A stretch of DNA of 9,266 nt from CAZYWA01 sp964650975 [NCBI: uncultured bacterium] (GTDB lineage: Bacteria > JADJOY01): NCBI GenBank assembly GCA_964650975.1, contig CAZYWA010000311.1, positions 1-9,266 of the forward strand, given 5' to 3'. Shown in pieces: positions 1-5,141 of this stretch. The notes under the pieces are model-generated. The model did no database searches, had not been told where the DNA came from, and worked only from the letters and a program-made list of their open reading frames with translations. Numbering within the stretch: the stretch's first letter is position 1; the number at the start of each line of letters is the position of its first letter. The translations under genes and the position numbers were made by a program.

Positions 1-452
1 TCCTTGATACCGGGGTCTTCCTCGAAGCCGCTGTCCACCAGCGAGCGGATGAACATGGAGAGGAGGCCCGGGTGCGCGGTGATGCCGCGCGACGTGGCGA
101 TCGCCTCGCCGGTGGGCAGGTGCAGGCCCCACAACGCATCGCCACCCTCGGCGGCGATCGGCGACGCCGACACCTTGCAGCCGACCGTCCACGCGGCGTC
201 GCAGAGGTTGCACAGGATCTGCCACACCGCCTCGTAGACGCCGGGATCGGCCTGCTTGCGAGCCAGCTTCTTGAGGCCGAAGAGATGACCGGTCTTGGCG
301 AGCAGCCGATCGTTCTCGGCCGCTTGCTCCTTGAGCGAGCGGCGCGACGCGAGCGGCGCCGTCTTGACCTTGAGCTTCGGCTTCTTGGCCGTCGCGCGTT
401 TCGCGACGGGGCGAGGAGCCGTCTTCTTCACGGACGCGGCGCGCTTCTTCAT
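1..452 (-). CDS. acxB: HyuB-type alpha subunit of acetone-carboxylase-like enzyme, N-terminal part
   Basis: The first 150 residues of a hydantoinase-B/acetone carboxylase alpha family protein; the rest lies beyond the left edge (family members are usually about 750 residues). Residues from about 42 on match the family start as I recall it from Xanthobacter AcxB: SLKEQ, GLKKL, then KVSASPIAAEGGDALW, LHLPTGEAIATS and DSGFEEDPGIK. In acetone carboxylase this subunit carries the metal (Mn) site that joins the activated ketone to carbon dioxide; none of the visible part contains that site. The ATG at 452 overlaps the TGA of the upstream gene as ATGA, so the two are probably translationally coupled. 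Residues 1-37 form an unusual Lys/Arg/Ala/Pro-rich tail (MKKRAASVKK, KRATAKKPKLKVK) not expected in the family. The true substrate (acetone, another ketone, or an aromatic ketone) cannot be read from this part. A gamma subunit gene (acxC) would be expected further left. Confidence 0.85.
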   Translation of the reverse strand, partial: MKKRAASVKKTAPRPVAKRATAKKPKLKVKTAPLASRRSLKEQAAENDRLLAKTGHLFGLKKLARKQADPGVYEAVWQILCNLCDAAWTVGCKVSASPIAAEGGDALWGLHLPTGEAIATSRGITAHPGLLSMFIRSLVDSGFEEDPGIK

Positions 453-2620
453 TTCCGCTTACCGCCCTTCTTCTGGCCCTTCGGGGTGAGCCAGTAGATG
501 TCGTGTTCGTCGATCCGCACGTGCCAGTCCTCGGGCACGAACAGGGTCGTGTTGGGGGCCTCGACGATCGCGAGGCCGTCGATCTCGTTCCCGGGCTTGA
601 GCTCACTCATCTCGTAGGTGCTGGCGTTGATCCAGCGGCCGCGCTGGAAGCACTTGCGGATGCCCTTGAAGGACTGCTTCGAGGGCTTCTTTCCCTGGAG
701 CGGCTGCTTCAGGATCTTGGGCTTCACGGTCGCGACCTTCGCCACGACGCTGACCTCGGTCACGTTGTAGGTCGGCATGCTGGGTTTCGCCGCCAGCGTG
801 AACATCTTGGTGAAGAGCTCCTCGTGGCGCTTGAGGAGCTTGTCGACGTCCTTGGGAGTCGTGAGGCGCGACACCGGCGAATCGACCTCGACGTCCTCGA
901 GTTGCCCGTAATAGCGGATGTACGCGATCTGCTGCAGCTGGATCTGATCGCGGGTGAAGCCCTCGCCTAAGAGCTCGTTCAGGAGCTCGTTCTCGAGGTG
1001 CTCCCAGGTGGCGCTCACGTGGGCCAGCGCCTGCACCTTGGCGGCGCCTTCGACGCCCGGGAAGAGCAACGCGGTCACGCTCTTGTGGCGGCGGTGGGCG
1101 TAGTCCATGCACGCGCCACCCCAGGCCGAGAAGGCGCCGGCGTGGGGCACCGTCGCGACGGCCTTCCACGGGTAATCGCCGGCGTAGGGAATCAGGTGCA
1201 TCGGGCCGCCGCCGCCGTAGCCGAGCAGCATGTAGTCGCGCAGGTCGTGGCCGACCATCAGGCTGCGCACCAGGTGCTCGCGCATCACCACGTTCACCAG
1301 GTCGAAGCACTGCTCGGCGGCCACGTACGGGTCGAGCCCGAGGGGCCGCGCGATCTTCTCGGTGACGATGTCGAGCGAGGCCTTGGGGTTCACCTTCACC
1401 CGACCGCCCAGGTAGTACTCGGGGTTGATGATCCCGAGCATCATGTTGCAGTCGTTGATGGTGGGGACGTCGGCGTTGCCGGTTTCCTGGAAGACCGGTC
1501 CCGGCGTGCCGCCGGCGCTGTCGGGACCGAGCTTGATGCGCTTGGTCTGCGGATCGAGGCGGATGTAGGTGCCGGTGCCCGCGCCGATCGACTTGATGTC
1601 GATCATCGGCACGTTGACCTTCATCTTCTGGAAGGGCGGCTCGCGATTGATCGGCAGCACGCCGGCGGTGATGGCGCCTGCGTCGAAGCTGGTGCCGCCC
1701 ACGTCCGAGCACACGATGTTCTCTTCGCCGATCACCTTGCCGAGATAGTGGGCGCCCATGATGCCGCCCACCGGACCCGACATGACCGTCTCGAACAGCC
1801 GGTTGTAACGGATGTTCGTGACGCCGCCGTAACAGAGCACCGTCTTGAGCGACTTCGAGTAACCCTTCGCGGCGAGCTTCTCCTCGACCTGAAAGAGCTG
1901 CCTCCGTGCGGGCGCCGAGGCATAGGCCTGGATGACGGTCGCGTTGGCGCGCGACACCTCGCGGATCGTCGGCGCGACGTCGCTCGACACCGCGATCGGG
2001 ATCTCGCGGCCCAGCTCCTTCATCACTTTGCGGGCGATTTCCGCGGCCTTCTGCTCGTGCGATGGGTTGGTGAACGACTGCAGGAAGACGATCGCCAGCG
2101 ACTGGATCCCTTCCTCGACCAGCAGCTCGCGGATGCCGCGCTCGACGTCGTGCTCGTAGATCGGGATCACCACCTGGCCGAAGAGGTCGATGCGCTCGGT
2201 CACGCCGCGCGTCAATCGACGAGGCACCAGCGGCTCGCGGTGCTTCCGGTACTGCATGTGGGTGATCTCGGACCACTGCTCGTCGGTGAAGGTCTGCGAG
2301 CCGCGGCCCTGGACCACCACGTCCTCGAAGCCGCGCGTGGTGAGCAGCCCGGTCTTCAGGCCGTCCATGTTGATCAGCGAGTTGAGCATCGAGGTGCCGG
2401 TGTAGATGGCGGTCTCGATCGACTCGCAGAATTTGCGGCCGTCCTTCTCCATGCCGAGGCCCATGTACTTGAGGGCCTCTTCCAGCGACTCCATGTAGCC
2501 GATCGACTCATCGTGCCGGGTGGTCCGGGCCTTGCCGATCACCGAGCGGCCGCGCTCGTCGACCACGATCACGTCGGTCATGGTGCCGCCGGCGTCACAC
2601 GCTACGAGATAACGAGCCAT
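449..2620 (-). CDS. acxA: HyuA-type beta subunit of acetone-carboxylase-like enzyme
   Basis: A complete 723-residue protein of the hydantoinase-A/oxoprolinase family, close in length to acetone carboxylase beta (about 717). That subunit binds and hydrolyses ATP so that acetone and bicarbonate become acetoacetate. The actin-like nucleotide site shows as DAGGTMTD (residues 9-16), followed by TGTSMLNSL (75-83), SDVGGTSFD (305-313), SIGAGTG (344-350), RIKLGPDSAG (361-370) and GYGGGGPMH (467-475). The C-terminal domain has RGRWINASTYEMSELKPGN (660-678). DAGGTMTD and KLGPDSAG, rather than the DxGGTFTD common in hydantoinases, point to the acetone carboxylase branch as I remember it. The ATG at 2620 is chosen because a strong ribosome site, GAGGAG, lies 6 bases upstream (2627-2632) and the family N-terminus begins there; the open frame further upstream only shadows coxG. 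The C-terminus is Lys-rich (GQKKGGKRK). It follows coxG by 56 bases and overlaps acxB by 4. Family is certain; the substrate is inferred. Confidence 0.92.
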   Translation of the reverse strand: MARYLVACDAGGTMTDVIVVDERGRSVIGKARTTRHDESIGYMESLEEALKYMGLGMEKDGRKFCESIETAIYTGTSMLNSLINMDGLKTGLLTTRGFEDVVVQGRGSQTFTDEQWSEITHMQYRKHREPLVPRRLTRGVTERIDLFGQVVIPIYEHDVERGIRELLVEEGIQSLAIVFLQSFTNPSHEQKAAEIARKVMKELGREIPIAVSSDVAPTIREVSRANATVIQAYASAPARRQLFQVEEKLAAKGYSKSLKTVLCYGGVTNIRYNRLFETVMSGPVGGIMGAHYLGKVIGEENIVCSDVGGTSFDAGAITAGVLPINREPPFQKMKVNVPMIDIKSIGAGTGTYIRLDPQTKRIKLGPDSAGGTPGPVFQETGNADVPTINDCNMMLGIINPEYYLGGRVKVNPKASLDIVTEKIARPLGLDPYVAAEQCFDLVNVVMREHLVRSLMVGHDLRDYMLLGYGGGGPMHLIPYAGDYPWKAVATVPHAGAFSAWGGACMDYAHRRHKSVTALLFPGVEGAAKVQALAHVSATWEHLENELLNELLGEGFTRDQIQLQQIAYIRYYGQLEDVEVDSPVSRLTTPKDVDKLLKRHEELFTKMFTLAAKPSMPTYNVTEVSVVAKVATVKPKILKQPLQGKKPSKQSFKGIRKCFQRGRWINASTYEMSELKPGNEIDGLAIVEAPNTTLFVPEDWHVRIDEHDIYWLTPKGQKKGGKRK

Positions 2621-2626
2621 CGTGAG

Positions 2627-2632
2627 CTCCTC
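2627..2632 (-). promoter_or_regulatory. Ribosome binding site of acxA
   Basis: GAGGAG on the minus strand with 6 bases to the ATG at 2620. It settles the start inside an open frame that runs on for another 227 codons. It is stronger than the site in front of coxG, which suggests high translation of the carboxylase subunit. Confidence 0.8.
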
Positions 2633-2643
2633 GCGAGTCGAGA

Positions 2644-2665
2644 TTCGTGGAGAGTTCGTGGAGAG
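2644..2665. repeat. Two tandem copies of an 11-bp unit
   Basis: TTCGTGGAGAG occurs twice without spacer in the 56-base gap between the coxG-like gene and acxA. The copies are identical. No function is evident; slippage within a short spacer is the simplest origin. Confidence 0.85.
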
Positions 2666-2676
2666 ATTGAGTCGGA

Positions 2677-3354
2677 TCAGCGCGGGCCGGCTCCACTGCC
2701 GAGCCAGCGTGCGAAGAACCGCCGGATCCCTTCCCAGAAGGCGCGGAAGAGGATCGGCAGGATACGGATCGAGTCTTGGTTCGATGCCGGCGCGGCCCGT
2801 GGCATGGGAGCCGCGTCGGGAGGGACGCGGTCCCTCGCGTCCGCAGCCGGCGATGCAGCGGCGGCGGCTGCGAGGGATCGCAGCCCTCCGGCCTCTGCTT
2901 CCGCCACCTCGAGGCGAGCCTTGGTCGCCGCCACGAACTGCAGGAATATCTGATGGGCGACCCCCTGGATCATTCCGCGCCCCACCTGCACCAGCCGTCC
3001 GGTGAGGTCCACGGTGGCCTCGGCCACCACCTCGGTGCCGCCGTCGGGGAGCGAGGTGAGCTGGCTGCGCATGCCGCCCTTGGCGGTCCCGCCGCTCGCT
3101 TCCTTCCCCTCCGCCGACATGATGACACGATGGGCGGCCTGGTCGACCTCGGTGATCTGGATCTTGCCCTTGTAGCTCGCGGAGACGGCGCCCACCTTGA
3201 CCTTCACTTGCCCGACGAACTGCTTCTCGTCGACCACTTCGAGCAAGGTGGCTCCCGGGAGGCAGGTCACGACCTGGTGCGGATCCATCACGAATTGCCA
3301 CACCCGCTCGATCGGTGCAGCGACCTGGAACCGCTCCTGGATCTCGATCGCCAT
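2677..3354 (-). CDS. coxG: CoxG-like SRPBCC protein with C-terminal amphipathic tail
   Basis: A 225-residue protein of the CO dehydrogenase subunit G (CoxG) family, an SRPBCC/START-like fold with a hydrophobic cavity. Residues 1-150 carry the family pattern: FQVAAPIERVWQFVMDP (9-25), CLPGA (31-35), VKVKVGAVSASYKGKIQI (50-67), GGTEVVAEATVDLTGRL (105-121) and VGRGMI (124-129). A low-complexity Ala/Pro-rich linker (about 160-192) leads to a hydrophobic, basic helix, IRILPILFRAFWEGIRRFF (196-214), that looks like a membrane anchor. In CO oxidisers CoxG helps couple CO dehydrogenase to the membrane quinone pool, and such C-terminal tails anchor it. No CO dehydrogenase gene is in the window; instead this is the first gene of an operon with carboxylase subunits, so it may deliver or hold a hydrophobic substrate or quinone for another enzyme. 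The ATG at 3354 has a fair ribosome site (GAGGG, 5 bases upstream) and fits the family start. Confidence 0.88.
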   Translation of the reverse strand: MAIEIQERFQVAAPIERVWQFVMDPHQVVTCLPGATLLEVVDEKQFVGQVKVKVGAVSASYKGKIQITEVDQAAHRVIMSAEGKEASGGTAKGGMRSQLTSLPDGGTEVVAEATVDLTGRLVQVGRGMIQGVAHQIFLQFVAATKARLEVAEAEAGGLRSLAAAAAASPAADARDRVPPDAAPMPRAAPASNQDSIRILPILFRAFWEGIRRFFARWLGSGAGPR

Positions 3355-3416
3355 CCGGGCCCTCGGAGGAACGTTTGGGCTGGCGCGTGCCGCGGGAAAA
3401 GCGAGAACCAAACGCA

Positions 3417-3436
3417 AAGTGAAACGTGTTCTACTT
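3417..3436. promoter_or_regulatory. Operator copy 1, imperfect palindrome upstream of coxG
   Basis: AAGTGAAACGTGTTCTACTT matches the perfect palindrome at 4980-4999 at 17 of 20 positions. Its inner 14 bases (3420-3433) fit TnnAACnnGTTnnA, the published binding pattern of the TetR-family regulator KstR. It overlaps the predicted -10 element and start point of the coxG promoter, so a bound protein would block transcription. The cognate regulator gene is not in the window. That it is an operator is inferred from symmetry, duplication and position. Confidence 0.75.
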
Positions 3437-3462
3437 CTAGCAGCGAGCGCTCGGAGCGTCAA
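3434..3462 (-). promoter_or_regulatory. Sigma70-like promoter of the coxG-acxA-acxB operon
   Basis: On the minus strand, TTGACG (3462-3457, 5 of 6 to consensus) is followed after exactly 17 bases by TAGAAG (3439-3434, 4 of 6). The predicted start point near 3427 gives a leader of about 73 bases to the coxG ATG. The spacer contains a 10-bp palindrome, CGAGCGCTCG (3444-3453). The remaining non-coding stretch from 3463 to 3594 shows no further element I can support. Confidence 0.55.
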
Positions 3463-3594
3463 TTCGGAGGGGCCGAACCGGCGTTTCGCGACGGCGATCG
3501 TCGGCTCGCCCGCGAGGTACCGCGCGCGCTCCAAGCGGCACCCCCGCGATTCCGGCTGGAGGGCCACCGGTCCCTCGCTGGCGAGCCGATCGAT

Positions 3595-3619
3595 CGCGCC
3601 GCCGCAATCCGGCGGCGCG
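3595..3619 (-). terminator. GC-rich hairpin directly after the beta-helix gene
   Basis: A perfect 10-bp stem, CGCGCCGCCG (3595-3604) and CGGCGGCGCG (3610-3619), with a 5-base loop, begins at the base next to the TAA stop of the minus-strand gene. There is no T-run after it on the minus strand, so it is not a textbook intrinsic terminator. It probably ends or protects the transcript and would insulate the coxG promoter from read-through. Confidence 0.55.
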
Positions 3620-4900
3620 TTACGGGCGCCTACGCCGTGCCAGCAGGCTCAGGAGCGGCACGATCGGCGCGAGCAGACCGGGCAGGTCCACCTCGACCTG
3701 TCCGTCCGCTCCGCGGCTGATCGCGGCGATGCAGCCGTTCTGCCGCTCGACCGCGCCGATATCGCAGGCGCCGTTTTGCGGGCGGGTCACCGCGCGCTCG
3801 TCGGCGGCGACGCAGTTGGCCGGCGACGCGGTGTCGTGCGCCGGGCTGGTCGACGAGATCATGTGGGTCTCGGTCAGGCTGTAGTTGTAGGCGAGCGGGC
3901 TCAGGCCAGGGTTGGCGACGTTCAGCTGGTCGTAGGGCTGCGTGAACGGGCAGGTGGCGCCGGGGCTCTCCAGGTTGCCGCCCAACGACACGATCGAGGA
4001 GCCGCTCGCGGTGTCGGCGTAGCAGGTGCCGTCGACGATGGTGTTGGCGATGGTGAGCGTGCCGCCGAACAGCGCGAGAAGATCGTTGTCGTAGCCCAGC
4101 GTCGCGACGTTGTTGCTGAAGGTCGAGTGCACGATCGAGAGGTGTCCGGTGGCGTTCTCGACGTCCACGGCCGCGCCCACCGTGATGGGCAGGAATCCCG
4201 GCAACGAGGTGTTGCCGCTGATGGTGCAGTTGGTGAGCGACGCCGAGCCCTGGGTGTAAAGCGCGGGGGCACCGACCGCCTGGTTGTTGCGGATGGTCGA
4301 GTCCTTGATCTCGAGGAAGCCGCCGGGCTGCTGGTAGAAGGCGCCTTCGCCGTTCAGCGACGAGATGTTGTTGGCCACCTCGACGCGCTCGAACAGCACC
4401 TTGCCGGACGTGTTGACCCACACGGCGCCTCCCGAGTTCACGGTCGGGTTGCCGTTCTCGAGCGTCATGTCGCGCACCTGGACGGTGCGGGCGGTCGGCC
4501 AGATCTCGAAGATGCGGTCGACGCCGTTGGCGTTGATGATGGTTGCGTTCGAGGCGACGCCGTCGATCGCGACGTCGTCGGTGATGTCGAGGTCGCCCTG
4601 GGTGCCGGCCGAGCCGTCGTACCAGCCGGGGATGCTGAGCACGTAGGTCGCGGCCGCGAGTTGGATCGTGTCGAGCACCGGGCCTGGCTGGCCGGCCGGG
4701 CAGGCGTCGACCGGCGCGTTGGTGTTGGCGGCGAGCACGGCCTCGCGCAGCGTGCAGTTGCCGTTGGGGCCGAGGTTCAGGTCGTCGGCCGTGGAATCGA
4801 CGACGATCGTCGTGGCGTCCGCAGCCGGCAACCCGAGGACGAGCCACGAGAAGAGCAGCGGAAGCGCGATCGAAAGATGCCGCGAGAATGAGCTTTTCAT
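3620..4900 (-). CDS. Secreted CSLREA-domain, parallel beta-helix protein
   Basis: A 426-residue exported protein. Residues 1-29 are a signal peptide (KSSFSRHLS, hydrophobic ALPLLFSWLVLGL, cleavage probably after ADA). NCTLREAVLAAN (49-60) is a CSLREA-type motif, followed by VLDTIQLAAATYVLS. From about 105 to 310 short Asn/Gly-rich beta-helix rungs repeat, such as VRDMTLENGN, ERVEVANNIS, KDSTIRNNQ, TNCTISGNTS, VHSTFSNNVA and ANTIVDGTCY. The sequence DIGAVERQ (380-387) closes the domain as in choice-of-anchor-Q proteins. The C-terminus, LPGLLAPIVPLLSLLARRRRP, is a short hydrophobic run followed by arginines, like a sorting tag. Such proteins are thought to act at the cell surface; no catalytic residues are recognisable. 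The ATG at 4900 is preferred to a TTG 54 bases upstream because the signal peptide begins there, although no clear ribosome site precedes it. It lies alone between two copies of the operator. Confidence 0.82.
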   Translation of the reverse strand: MKSSFSRHLSIALPLLFSWLVLGLPAADATTIVVDSTADDLNLGPNGNCTLREAVLAANTNAPVDACPAGQPGPVLDTIQLAAATYVLSIPGWYDGSAGTQGDLDITDDVAIDGVASNATIINANGVDRIFEIWPTARTVQVRDMTLENGNPTVNSGGAVWVNTSGKVLFERVEVANNISSLNGEGAFYQQPGGFLEIKDSTIRNNQAVGAPALYTQGSASLTNCTISGNTSLPGFLPITVGAAVDVENATGHLSIVHSTFSNNVATLGYDNDLLALFGGTLTIANTIVDGTCYADTASGSSIVSLGGNLESPGATCPFTQPYDQLNVANPGLSPLAYNYSLTETHMISSTSPAHDTASPANCVAADERAVTRPQNGACDIGAVERQNGCIAAISRGADGQVEVDLPGLLAPIVPLLSLLARRRRP

Positions 4901-4969
4901 GCGAACGATTCTGCCACCGTGGAACGTGGCCCGACAGCGCAGCGGACCAAGCAATGCCTAGCGGCGCGC

Positions 4970-4998
4970 TTGATGGACCAAGTAGAACATGTTCTACT
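4970..4998 (+). promoter_or_regulatory. Possible promoter of the acyl-CoA ligase gene
   Basis: TTGATG (4970-4975) and TCTACT (4993-4998) are spaced by 17 bases, each matching consensus at 4 of 6. The -10 candidate lacks the conserved second-position A, so it is weak alone, but it lies within the operator as the promoter of the other operon does. It would give a leader of roughly 140 bases to the ATG at 5142. Confidence 0.3.
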
Positions 4999-4999
4999 T
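4980..4999. promoter_or_regulatory. Operator copy 2, perfect 20-bp palindrome
   Basis: AAGTAGAACATGTTCTACTT equals its own reverse complement over all 20 bases. The inner 14 bases (4983-4996) fit TnnAACnnGTTnnA, the KstR pattern. It sits in the 241-base divergent region, 80 bases from the beta-helix gene start and 142 bases from the ligase start. Its near-copy at 3417-3436 covers the coxG promoter, so both are probably bound by one TetR-family dimer encoded elsewhere. The remainder of the region (4901-4979 and 5000-5141) shows no gene I can support; a purine-rich GAGGAGGGG at 5091-5099 has no usable start codon after it. Confidence 0.8.
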
Positions 5000-5141
5000 C
5001 GCGTCGCGGTCGACGGCACGCCCACCGAACACGGTCTCGCCGCCCCTGAGAAATGGTCGTTCCCTCTCGTCCGGATGCCTTCACCGAAGCGAGGAGGGGC
5101 GCGTAACCGGCTCGCCGAACGCGACCTCGAGCATCGTGGTG

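Noticed and set aside
998-2953. A long plus-strand frame (651 codons) opposite acxA and coxG.
   Set aside because: Antisense shadow with no recognisable domain and His/Val/Asp-rich composition.
2621-3301. N-terminal extension of the HyuA reading frame by 227 codons.
   Set aside because: It is rich in Arg/Gly/Pro without family likeness, overlaps the well-supported coxG-like gene on the same strand, and a strong ribosome site precedes the ATG at 2620.
3197-4891. A plus-strand frame (564 codons) opposite the beta-helix gene.
   Set aside because: Low-complexity Arg/Val/Gly-rich shadow; the opposite strand encodes a signal peptide and beta-helix repeats.
4912-4930. Short inverted repeat GCCAC/GTGGC before the beta-helix gene.
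   Set aside because: A 5-bp stem is expected by chance in sequence of this composition, and it has no second copy.
4980-4999. Resemblance of AGAACATGTTCT to a steroid hormone response element.
   Set aside because: That eukaryotic element needs a 3-base spacer between half sites and has no role in bacteria; a TetR-type operator explains the site and its second copy.
4989-5141. Use of the ATG at 4989 as the ligase start.
   Set aside because: This ATG is the centre of the palindromic operator, has no ribosome site, and the added 51 residues show no likeness to the ligase family.
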